This document shows positions 1 through 8,100 of a DNA stretch of 14,547 nt, one piece after another. A model generated the notes under the pieces. The model saw only the letters and a list, made by a program, of their open reading frames with translations, was not told the origin of the DNA and made no database searches. Positions within the stretch are counted from its first letter, which is position 1, and each line of letters begins with the position of its first letter. The DNA lies in contig CAZUZD010000146.1 of assembly GCA_964624465.1 (NCBI GenBank), positions 1 through 14,547 on the forward strand, written 5' to 3'. Source of the DNA: CAZUZD01 sp964624465. GTDB lineage: Bacteria > Planctomycetota > Planctomycetia > Isosphaerales > Isosphaeraceae. Position numbers and translations under genes: made by a program.

Positions 1-38
1 GGCGGCGCGGCCGTGCTCCACGCGAGGGAGGGTGCCGC

Positions 39-1013
39 TCAGGGTCGCGAGGCGGGGGGGACCGGGGTCGTGGCGGGGGCAGGGGGCGGTTCGGGGTTGG
101 CCGGGGCCGCCGCCGGGCGGGCCGCGTCGGCCGACATCTGGAATTCATCATACACTGCCCGGGCGACGTCCGCGCAGAGGCGGTTGCCCGCATTCTCGGG
201 CACCCAGCGGCGGTCGGCGTTCTCCGCCGTCAGCACGCACAGGACCACCGGCCCGGTCGGCGTCTCCAGGATGCCCGCCGCCGTCCGGGCCCGCTCCACG
301 CTCCCCGTCTTGAAGGCCAGCTTCGTGCCGGGGGGCAAAAACCGGGGGAACTTGTCGGCGTCGTCGCAGGTCCGCAGGTGCGCCAGCATGGCGTCGCAGG
401 CCTCGGGCGTCAGGAGCTGTTTCCGCCAGATCCCCTCGCAGAGCCCGATCATCTCGCCAGCCGTCGTGCTGCCCAGGCCAAACCGCTCGCTCCGATCGGG
501 GAAGACCGAGGTGTCGCGGCGGTAGACCTTGCTGTGCAGCTTCGTGTTCGGATACCCGAGCCGTTCCATGGTCGCGGCCGTCGCGCCGATCCCGATCTGG
601 TCGAGCACCAGGTTCGTCGCCGTGTTGTCCGAGAACTTGATCATCAGCCGCACGGCGTCGCGGAGCGTCAGCGTGGCGCCCGGGGAAAAGTCGTCGGTCA
701 GGATGCCGGAACCGGGCACCTTGTCCTCGGCCCGCAAGGTCAGCACCCGATCGAGCGCGATCACGCGGTCGCCCGCCTGGCGGTAGGCCTCGACCATGAC
801 CGGCAGCTTGATCAGGCTGGCCGTCGGCATCGGCTCGTCGGCCCGGAACCGAAACGACTCGCCGGTGCCGAGGTGCTTGACCGCGATCGCCACCTGGCCC
901 TGATGGGCGTCAATCAGGGGCCGGAGGCGCCGCTCCAGGTCAGACCCCGCGGAGGGACGCCCGAGCCCGAGCAGCGCCGCGAGGACGAGGAGCATCCGGA
1001 GCAGGTGGATCAT
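39..1013 (-). CDS. Secreted class A beta-lactamase-fold serine hydrolase
   Basis: The 324-residue product has the fold signatures of the penicillin-binding/class A beta-lactamase superfamily: S66-L-I-K69 (nucleophile motif SxxK), S128-D-N130, and K235-T-G237, in the right order and spacing. An N-terminal hydrophobic stretch (about residues 4-18) followed by small residues before S24 looks like a signal peptide, so it probably acts outside the cytoplasmic membrane. The C-terminal 30 residues are Pro/Ala-rich low complexity. True class A enzymes use an omega-loop glutamate (E166) for deacylation; here there is no Glu between E150 and E176, and the aligned place is near the RRDTSVF stretch, so lactamase activity is doubtful. 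The start at 1013 is preferred over the upstream in-frame extension to 1232 because it directly precedes the signal peptide, has AAGGA 9 bases upstream, and the extension is Arg/Gly-rich and lies inside thiE. It begins 44 bases after the thiamine gene, so the two are probably co-transcribed. Confidence 0.85.
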   Translation of the reverse strand: MIHLLRMLLVLAALLGLGRPSAGSDLERRLRPLIDAHQGQVAIAVKHLGTGESFRFRADEPMPTASLIKLPVMVEAYRQAGDRVIALDRVLTLRAEDKVPGSGILTDDFSPGATLTLRDAVRLMIKFSDNTATNLVLDQIGIGATAATMERLGYPNTKLHSKVYRRDTSVFPDRSERFGLGSTTAGEMIGLCEGIWRKQLLTPEACDAMLAHLRTCDDADKFPRFLPPGTKLAFKTGSVERARTAAGILETPTGPVVLCVLTAENADRRWVPENAGNRLCADVARAVYDEFQMSADAARPAAAPANPEPPPAPATTPVPPASRP

Positions 1014-1057
1014 GGCGATCGGTCCTTCGAGGGGGCCACACGGGATCAGGCGCCGGC

Positions 1058-2623
1058 TCAGTCCTCGCCGGGACGGCCGGCCGCGGCCGCGTCGAGCCGC
1101 GCCCGCAGGGACTCGGCGGCCACCCGGGGTCGCTCGGCCCGGACGACGGCGCCGCTGACGGCCACCCGGGTCGCGCCCGCCTCCAGGACCGCGTCGAGGT
1201 TCGTCGCGTCGATCCCGCCGATGGCGTACCACGGCAGCGACGTCGTCTCGGCGGCCACCCGGACATACTCCAGGCCGGCAAAGTCATCGAAGTCCTTCGT
1301 CCCGCTGGGAAACACGGGACCGACTCCCAGGTAGCCGGCGCCGTCGAGCACGGCGCGTTCGAGCTGGTCGGGCTGGTGGGTCGAGACCCCGAGCAGGGCG
1401 GTGGGCCCGAGCACCCTGCGGGCATCGCGCGGCATGATGTCGTCCTGGCCCAGGTGCACCCCGTCGGCGCCGGCCAGGCGGGCCAGGTCGGGGCGATCGT
1501 TCAGGATGAACCGGGCCCGGGCCTTCGCGGTCAGGATGCGGACCTCGCGGGCCCGCGTCAGGACCTCGCGGTCGGGCAGGCCTTTCTCGCGGAGCTGGAT
1601 GACCTGCGCCCCGCCGGCCAGCGCCTCGCCCACCACCCAGGTCAGGTCGCCCAGGGTGGGCAGGCCACCGACGAGGACGTAGAGCCGCGCGTCGTCGAGG
1701 GTGTGGCGCGCGGTCATGGCCGTCAGGACGAGCTTCTCCAGCGTGTACAGGTCGTAGCGCAGCACCTCGAACCGGCCCGAGAGCCAGACGTCGCTGAGCT
1801 TGCTGTACTCCTCCAGCGTGCGGAGCGCCTCGCCGGTGCGCTTGAAGTTAGCCGTAAGCACGGCGCGCGGGCTTTCGCGGGCCTGCTCGCTGGCGGTCAT
1901 GATGTGGGTGCCGACGTCGCCGCGGGTGTCGCGGCTGGCGATGAGCTGCCCATCGAGGTCGAGCGCCTTGCTCGCCTCGCCCAGGCGGTGGCGGCAGTCC
2001 TTCAGGCGCCGGGTCAGCATCGGATCGTCGAGCACGAACCGCACGTAGTCCTCGACGACCCGCAGGCCCTCCCGGGCGCGGTTGGCGGAGGCGTCGAGGA
2101 TGCGGGCCAGGTCGACCGCCTCGCCGGGCGTGGCCAGTTGCAGGGGCCCGATGTCGGGCGCCAGCGGCAGCGGGGCGGTCTCGACGCTCGCCCGCTCGCC
2201 CAGCCGTTCGATCAGCTCCAGCCGCCGGAGCCCGCCGGCCTCGACCCGATCGGCGATCGGCCCGGGGGCGGCAAGCACGGCGGCGAGCAGGTGCTCGGTG
2301 CCGACCTCGCGGCCCCGCTCGACGGCGCGGGCCAGCTCGGTCGCCTCGCTGAGCAGGAGCCGCACCTCGGCCGAGTTTGGCACCGCGTCCCAGCTCGCCT
2401 CGGTCACGCCCTCGGGGTCCGGCAGCTCGAGTCCGAGCACGATGACCTGCTGCTCGGGAGGCAGGCCGAATTCGGTGAGCAGGTGCGCGGCCCGGCTCTC
2501 CGACTCCTCGGCCAGGGCCCGGATCAGGTCGAGCGGCTCGACCAGGGACGCCCCGCGGCGGGCCGCCAGGGCCTGGGCCCGCTCCAGCGCCCGCATGGCC
2601 CCGGGCGTGAACGATTCCCGCAT
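1058..2623 (-). CDS. thiE: Clp N-domain / ThiD2 / thiamine-phosphate synthase (ThiE) fusion
   Basis: This is a 521-residue three-part cytoplasmic protein. Residues 1-143 resemble the double Clp_N repeat of ClpA/B/C chaperones (opening FTPGAMRALERAQ, second repeat around 89-131), but no AAA+ module follows. Residues about 174-300 match ThiD2, the HMP-phosphate kinase module found fused to ThiE in some bacteria (ASANRAREGLRVVEDYVRF near 179, RDTRGDVGT at 231-239, EALRTLEEY at 265-273). Residues about 312-510 are ThiE, which joins HMP-diphosphate and thiazole phosphate to make thiamine phosphate: QLREK 343-347, NDRPDLA 375-381, GVHLGQDD 388-395, GVSTH 412-416, GPVFPSGTK 435-443, AIGGI 467-471, AVSGAV 488-493. 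All ThiE signature motifs look intact, so both last steps before thiamine phosphate could occur on one chain. The start at 2623 has GGGGAG 5 bases upstream. The Clp_N part is the odd element. The ThiE call is very secure, ThiD2 fairly secure, Clp_N good. Confidence 0.93.
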   Translation of the reverse strand: MRESFTPGAMRALERAQALAARRGASLVEPLDLIRALAEESESRAAHLLTEFGLPPEQQVIVLGLELPDPEGVTEASWDAVPNSAEVRLLLSEATELARAVERGREVGTEHLLAAVLAAPGPIADRVEAGGLRRLELIERLGERASVETAPLPLAPDIGPLQLATPGEAVDLARILDASANRAREGLRVVEDYVRFVLDDPMLTRRLKDCRHRLGEASKALDLDGQLIASRDTRGDVGTHIMTASEQARESPRAVLTANFKRTGEALRTLEEYSKLSDVWLSGRFEVLRYDLYTLEKLVLTAMTARHTLDDARLYVLVGGLPTLGDLTWVVGEALAGGAQVIQLREKGLPDREVLTRAREVRILTAKARARFILNDRPDLARLAGADGVHLGQDDIMPRDARRVLGPTALLGVSTHQPDQLERAVLDGAGYLGVGPVFPSGTKDFDDFAGLEYVRVAAETTSLPWYAIGGIDATNLDAVLEAGATRVAVSGAVVRAERPRVAAESLRARLDAAAAGRPGED

Positions 2624-2642
2624 GGCGACTCCCCGCCCCCTC

Positions 2643-2705
2643 GACGCCTCGGCGTCTCCAATCGACCGCTCGGCGAGGACTCTCCCCGCGACTGGTCCCA
2701 GTGTA
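2643..2705 (-). promoter_or_regulatory. Candidate control region upstream of the Clp_N-ThiD2-ThiE gene
   Basis: The 154 bases between the UPF0261 stop and the thiamine gene start are the longest gap in the leftward gene set. Reading leftwards there is a -10-like TACACT (2705-2700, four of six consensus bases) with only a poor -35 (TCGCCC at 2728-2723, spacer 17). A short dyad ACTGG-TC-CCAGT (2691-2702) overlaps the -10-like box, and a second perfect dyad GACGCC-TC-GGCGTC (2643-2656) lies just before the ribosome-binding site. Their two-base centres are too short for RNA hairpins, so if meaningful they would be DNA operator sites. In such GC-rich DNA short dyads occur by chance. No TPP riboswitch motif is visible. 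Confidence 0.2.
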
Positions 2706-2777
2706 TCCCGCGATGCCGGAGCGGGCGAGCCTGGCGGACACCCCGACCGAGGATGGCTTCGCGCCGGCCGCCGCCCC

Positions 2778-4034
2778 TCACACGGAGCGGTGGGGCGCAG
2801 CGACGACTGGGGCGGTCGCTGGCAACTGGGCTAGCAGGAGTCGGGCCGCCTCGTCGGCGAAGGCCGGGTCGTTGATGTGTTCGTCGCGATCGACCAGCCG
2901 GACCGGCCCGGACCCGGGTAGCCCGGCCGCCAGGGCCTCGAACAGGGCGGCGTCGGCCTCGGGGTCCCAGAATGGCTTGCCGGGCGCATCAAGGGCCGAG
3001 AGGCCGCCGCGTGGGACGAGCACGACCGTCGGACCCATCGCCCCGGCCAGGATGGCCGCCATGTGCCGGCCGATCGCCGCACATTCGGCGGGGGTCGTCC
3101 GCATCAGTGTGACGGTCGGGTTGTGGACGTGGAACCGACGATCGGAAAACCGCTCCGGGACCGTCTCGCGGGGCCCGAAGTTGACCATGTCGAGGGCCCC
3201 CAGGCTGACGACCTGCGGGCAGCCGCGGCGCACGGCGGCCCGGAGGCGGTCGGGGCCGGCGGTGAGGATGCCGCCGACGAGTTCGTCGGCCAGCTCGGTC
3301 GTGGTCAGGTCGAGCACGGCATCGACGGCACCATCCCGAATGAGCCCCTCCATCGCCTGGCCGCCGGTGCCGGTGGCGTGGAAGACGAGCACCTCGCAGC
3401 CCGACGCCTCGAGTTCCCGACGGGCCCGGTCGACGCACGGGGTCGTCACGCCGAACATCGTGGCCGCGATCACCGGCCGGGGCGGCCCGAGGTCGATCGG
3501 CTCGCGACGGCGGCCCAGGATCATCCCGGCGAGGGCGTCGGCCGCGCCGGCGAGCACGGTGCGGGTGAGCCGGTTCAGGCCGGCGATGTCGGCCACCGAG
3601 TGCATCATGAGCACATCGCTCCCGCCGACGTACGGCCGGGTCTGGCCGCTGGCCAGGGTGCTCAGCATGACCTTGGGGCAACCGAACGGCACCGCCCGCA
3701 TGGCGGCCGTTCCGATGGTCGTCCCGGCCGAGCCGCCGATCGCGAGCACGCCGTCGAGCGATCCGGCCGCCTCCAGCTCGGCGGCCAGCACCGCCGCCCC
3801 GGCCGCGGCCATCGCAACGGCATGGCCACGATCGCCCCGGGCGGTCACCGCCTCGATGGTGGTGCCGGCCCGCCCGAACAGGTCGGCGCGGGGGATGTCG
3901 GGCTCGAACGCGGGCGGCCCGATCGAACCGGCATCGGCCACCAGCGTGGCGATCCCCGCGCGCCGGAGCCGATCGCGGACGAACGCGAGTTCCTGCCCCT
4001 TGGTGTCGAGCGTGGCCAGCAGCAGCGCGGGCAT
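2778..4034 (-). CDS. UPF0261 / Tm-1-like ATP-binding domain protein
   Basis: The 418-residue product matches the UPF0261 (Tm-1-like) family over its full usual length of about 400 residues. The N-terminus LLATLDTKGQELAFVRDRL (5-23) is the family hallmark. The nucleotide-binding region carries GGSAGT (100-105), followed by conserved PYVGGSDVLMMHSVADI (134-150), ATMFGVTTPCV (191-201), HATGTGGQAMEGL (219-231) and PRGGLSALDAPGKPF (341-355). Plant Tm-1, which inhibits a viral replicase, contains this domain; the bacterial role is not settled. In many genomes the domain is fused to, or next to, a TIM-barrel (PEP-hydrolase-like) partner; none is present here. The start at 4034 gives the typical family N-terminus and has AAGGGAG 6 bases upstream; the longer frame to 4160 adds an Arg/Ser-rich tail that overlaps the next gene. 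No signal peptide, so it is cytoplasmic. It lies 79 bases after the tryptophan-rich secreted protein gene, probably in the same transcript. Confidence 0.9.
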   Translation of the reverse strand: MPALLLATLDTKGQELAFVRDRLRRAGIATLVADAGSIGPPAFEPDIPRADLFGRAGTTIEAVTARGDRGHAVAMAAAGAAVLAAELEAAGSLDGVLAIGGSAGTTIGTAAMRAVPFGCPKVMLSTLASGQTRPYVGGSDVLMMHSVADIAGLNRLTRTVLAGAADALAGMILGRRREPIDLGPPRPVIAATMFGVTTPCVDRARRELEASGCEVLVFHATGTGGQAMEGLIRDGAVDAVLDLTTTELADELVGGILTAGPDRLRAAVRRGCPQVVSLGALDMVNFGPRETVPERFSDRRFHVHNPTVTLMRTTPAECAAIGRHMAAILAGAMGPTVVLVPRGGLSALDAPGKPFWDPEADAALFEALAAGLPGSGPVRLVDRDEHINDPAFADEAARLLLAQLPATAPVVAAPHRSV

Positions 4035-4113
4035 GGAAGGCTCCCTTGCGGATCGGGGCGATTGACGCGGCGATGGCGAGGCCGCCGGTCTGGAGGCTCG
4101 TGAGTCGAAGTCG

Positions 4114-5151
4114 TCAACCGGGCGGCACCGCCGGGTGGAATCCGAGCGCGTCGGGGCCACCGGGCGTCACGCCGAAGCGGAACTCCTGGCCGGGCCGGAA
4201 CGGCGCCAGCAGCTCGAAGTTCTCGAACGAGACGCCGCCGGGGATCGGCGCCTGGCTGGCCCAGTAGGTCCGTCGGCCGTTGACCCGGAGCCGGGGCCCC
4301 TCGTCGGCGCGACAGCGCCACCACTGCGTCGCCGGCCGGCCCTGGTAGCGCCAGCCGGGGCCGACGCTGCGGTCGTAGTCGGCCGCCGCCGGGTCGGCCT
4401 CGTCGCCGGTCGCGGCCACGAGCACGTCGTCGCCCCGGCGGGCCAGGCGGGCGGCGGACCACTCCCGCCAGGGGGAGAAGCCCCAGCCGTCGGGGACGAA
4501 CCCGGGCCAGGTGGCCGCCGCCGTCACCGGCCCGTCGGCGAGCCAGAGGCGCCGGAGCCGCGCGAAGTTGCCCATCGTCGCCGTCAGCACGCAGGCCTCC
4601 ATCCGGGCCCCACCCTCGGCCGAATCGACGCGCAGGGCGACCTCGTGCGGGCGATCGGCCCGGAACGTCGCCACGACGACGGGCCGCGCCCCGTTCGAGA
4701 GTTCCTCGACGTGGATGGTGACCGAGAGCGTGGCCACGCCCTCGACGGTTCCCAGCCGCCCCCGGGCCGGCCGCGTGAGGGCGTCGTCGCCGGGCGGTTC
4801 CGGTCCATCGCCGGCCAGCAGCCGTCGGCCCGGCTTGCCGTCGTGGGCACTCGGCTCGATCTCCGAGAGGCAGCGGCGGCCGGCGACGATTGGCTCGACG
4901 GCGACGAAGTTGATCACCCGGTGCGGGGCCTGGCCCAGATACGGTGCGTAGACCCGGATCAGGCCCCTCGGGCCGGGCAGGGGGGCCAGGCCGATGCGCA
5001 GGCCCTCGCGGTGGCCCCACATCGGCACGCTCCGGGCGGTCCCATCGGGCCGGACCCACGGGCCGTCGTCGGCGGCCCGCGCCGGGCTCGCGACGAGCAC
5101 GGCCAGGAGCACCAGCCAGCGGGCATCCTGGCCACTCTTGGTCGGTGTCAT
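4114..5151 (-). CDS. Tryptophan-rich secreted protein of unknown function
   Basis: I cannot place this 345-residue protein in a named family. Residues 11-26 (RWLVLLAVLVASPARA, then ADDG) form a clear signal peptide, so it is exported. The mature part looks beta-rich, with alternating hydrophobic strands, and is dense in aromatics: W32, W45, W203, W215, W223, W228, W231, W267, W277-W278 and W297. Distinctive stretches are PMWGHREGLRIGL (43-55), GPRGLIRVYAPYLGQ (60-74), VINFVAVEPIV (79-89) and VSFENFELLAPF (307-318). This could suit a carbohydrate-binding or carbohydrate-processing beta-sandwich, but no catalytic motif is evident. The chosen start has GGAG 8 bases upstream. A second ATG at 5193 overlaps the stop of the large upstream gene as TGATG and would add 14 residues; it lacks a good ribosome-binding site but would allow coupled translation. 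Either way the gene follows the large cytochrome/ThuA gene by at most 41 bases, arguing for a shared process outside the cytoplasm. Confidence 0.8.
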   Translation of the reverse strand: MTPTKSGQDARWLVLLAVLVASPARAADDGPWVRPDGTARSVPMWGHREGLRIGLAPLPGPRGLIRVYAPYLGQAPHRVINFVAVEPIVAGRRCLSEIEPSAHDGKPGRRLLAGDGPEPPGDDALTRPARGRLGTVEGVATLSVTIHVEELSNGARPVVVATFRADRPHEVALRVDSAEGGARMEACVLTATMGNFARLRRLWLADGPVTAAATWPGFVPDGWGFSPWREWSAARLARRGDDVLVAATGDEADPAAADYDRSVGPGWRYQGRPATQWWRCRADEGPRLRVNGRRTYWASQAPIPGGVSFENFELLAPFRPGQEFRFGVTPGGPDALGFHPAVPPG

Positions 5152-5192
5152 CCCGTGGGCTCCTTCACGGTTCAGAGGACCAGCCACTGACA

Positions 5193-8100
5193 TCAGGGCG
5201 CCTGCGGCAGCACGCGGGTGCCCGGCAGGGCGAGCGGCCGGAAGCGGTCGACCGGCTCATGGGCGGCCCAGGCCATCCCGCGCAGCAGCAGGAGCCGGAA
5301 CAGGGGGTCGTCGAAGCTCCACGTGTAATGGCCGGGGATCGACACGAACACGCGGCCGCGCCCGACGCTGCGGGTCCAGACCAGCGGCCGGGGCTGGCCG
5401 TCCTCGACCTGCGTGGCCAGGACCTCGACCCCGTCCGGGTCACCGACCAGGTCCCAGTAGCTCTCGTCCTCCAGCTTCAGGCCGGAGAACCCGGCGGTGA
5501 TCGGGTGCCCCTGCGCCGGGAACGCGAGGTCGAGCGAGCCGTGACGGAACTTCGATTGCCCCCCGCGCCAGGCGAGCCCGATCCGCCTCGCGAACGCCTC
5601 CGGGGCTCCCTGGCCATTGACCGCGTAGTGGATCAGCACCAGGCCGCCGCCCCGGGCCAGGAAGGCGTCGAGCGCCGCCGCTTTCGCCTCCGACCAGCCG
5701 GGATTGGCGGAGTTGATCACGACCAGGTCGGCCGCCCCCAGCGCCTCGTCCGAGGGCCAGCCGTCGGCCCGCGCCACGGTCACGCCCTGCGCCCTGGAAA
5801 AGAGCTCGCTCCACCGGCGCTGCCAGAGCGGGTAGTCGTGCTCGTCGATCCCGTGGTCCTTCGGCCCGGAGACGAGCAGGAGCCGGAGCGGTCGCGGGGC
5901 GGGGGCTCCGGCCGGAGCGGGCTCGGGGCCCGCCACGGCATCGAACTCGGCGCGGGGTCGAGGGGCCGGAGCCTCGGCGCGGTGCACGGGGGCGGGGGCG
6001 AGATCCGGCGTCATCAGAAATGCGAGCAGGTCGCGGAGCCGGTCCGGCCCCAGGGCCTGCGCCAGCCCCTCGGGCATGGTCGACGTGGCCTCCGGCCGCA
6101 GGGCCTCGACCTCGTCGCGAGCCACGACCACGGTGCGCCCCTCGCGATCGCCGATGTGCAGCCGATCCCCCTCGCTCCGCACGATCCCGCTCAGGACGCG
6201 GCCGTCCTTCAAGGCGGCGGTGTAGGTCAGGTGATCGGGGTTGATGGCCGCGTTCGGCTCGCGGATGTCGCGGAGCACCGACTCGGGGTCGCGATGCTCC
6301 AGGTTCGAGAGGTCGGGCCCGATGTTCCCGCCCCGGCCCCGGAAGGTGTGGCAATCGGCACAGCGGGCCGCCTCGCGACCCTCGAACAGGGCCTTGCCAC
6401 GCGCCCAGTCGCCGCCGGCCAGGAGCGGCGACACGGCCGGCTCGGGCGTCGCGTCCTCGGTGGTCGGCTGCAACCAGGGCAGCCGGAACCGGTCGAGCGG
6501 CACGGCCCGCGTCCGCTCGTCCTCGGCCGTGACGGTCGCGATCTGGAGCGTCGGCGCACCGGCGGCGGGGAACTCCACCGCGATCTCGACGGGCACCGAC
6601 TCGGCCGGGAGCTCGCCCGCTCGGGTGGCCAGCCGGTGCCGAGCGCCCGCCGGCTCGGAGGCGAATTGCCGGCCGGTCTCCGGCAGCCGGAGTCGGATCG
6701 GCCCGGAGGCTTCGAGCCGCACGGCCACCGATTCTGGCGGCAGGGGCGCATCGACCGTCGAGCCGGGCTGCACGGCCGGGCGGAGCAGGTCGCGCAGGTT
6801 CAGGCGGGTCCGCAGCGTCAGCGTCCCGCCGCGCGGGATGGCCTCCCAGAGCCGCTCATGCTCGGCGCTGCCGGCGGTGAAGGCCTGCGCCACGGCCAGG
6901 TCGGCGTGGGGCAGCCAGCCGGACCAGGCCTCCGATTCGCCCGCGCCCCGCCACTCGGCGGCGATCCCCTGCGGCGTCACCTCCAGGTCGAGAGAGGGTG
7001 CCTGGGGCAGGGCGCCGGCCGGTCGGTTCGGCTCGGACGCCAGGCCCAGGGTCAGGCCGATCGTGGCGTCGCCCGGTCGGGGATCGGTCTCGATCTGGAC
7101 CGTCCGGCGATCGGGCCCGACCCGGAGCGCCCGGACGGGCAGGTCGTGGCGCGGGGCCGACACCTGGGCGGCCACCACCGCGTAACCGGGCCGCAGCGTC
7201 TCGAACCGCTCACCGGCCGTGACCGCCGTGCCCCGCACCAGCGCGGCCCCATCGCTCAGGGCCTTCAGATCGTCGACCCCGAGCGGGCGGTCGAACGCGA
7301 CCCGAAGCTCGCGCGGCGAGGCCATCCAGGCGGCCGTGGGCTGCGGTCGGTCGCGATCCGCGTACGTCACCTTGTAGAGGGTACCCGGCCCGTCGGGCCC
7401 ACTGCCCCAGTCGGGCTGACCGCTGTGGGTCGCCACGACCAGCGAGCCATCGGGGGCCACGCAGGAATCGACCGTCAGCTTCTGGAGGACCGCGATCAGC
7501 TCGGAGGTCGCAGTATAGCCATCGGCGCCGGGGACCAGCCGCGTCCGGTACAGCTTCCCGCGCGAGTAGCCGCAGACGAGGGCATCACCTGCCCAGTCGG
7601 ACGGCCCGAAGGTCGGCCCGCCCGGGGCGACGGGCGTGTTGAAGGCCAGGCCGCAGGTGCTCTGGTGCTGCGGCCTGTAGTCGAACACCGAGGGCTCGTC
7701 GATCACTCCGGGCAGGTGCTTCGGGTGGCGGGGCGGGAACCCGTAGTGGCGGCCCGGCACGATGTGCAGCAACTCGTCGAAGGGGTTGCCGTTCGGCAGC
7801 CAGGTCGCCCCCTCCTGATCGGTGCAGAACAGCGCACCACGAGGGTCGAAGGCGAGCGCGACCGGGAACCGGATTCCCGAGCAGTGGACCGTCCGTGCGT
7901 TCGACTTCGGGTCGATCCGCACGATCGATCCGCGCTCGCTGGCGAGGTCGTAATGGGACTTCCCCTGGGCATCGAGCAGGTACGCCCCCGTGAAGCTCTC
8001 GGTGCCCAGGCCGTAGTAGACGGTCCCGTCCGGGGCCACCGCCACGCCGAGGGCGTCGACGCCGTGGGCGGACTCGGCCCAGCCGCTCGCAAGCGCGACC

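Noticed and set aside
1..38. Left-edge sequence as a further gene end or terminator.
   Set aside because: Only 38 bases, with no stem-loop with a T-tract and no supportable reading frame.
1014..1232. N-terminal extension of the beta-lactamase-fold protein.
   Set aside because: It is Arg/Gly-rich, lies within the thiE coding region, and would bury the signal peptide.
2624..2777. TPP riboswitch before thiE.
   Set aside because: The conserved CUGAGA core and the later CUGAUCUGG-like element are not visible on the minus strand.
1376..2875. Long plus-strand open frame of 499 residues opposite the thiamine gene.
   Set aside because: It is a compositional mirror of the real gene: Gly/Gln/Ala-rich with no recognisable domain.
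4035..4160. N-terminal extension of the UPF0261 protein.
   Set aside because: The family N-terminus begins at MPALLLATLD and a strong ribosome-binding site precedes it.
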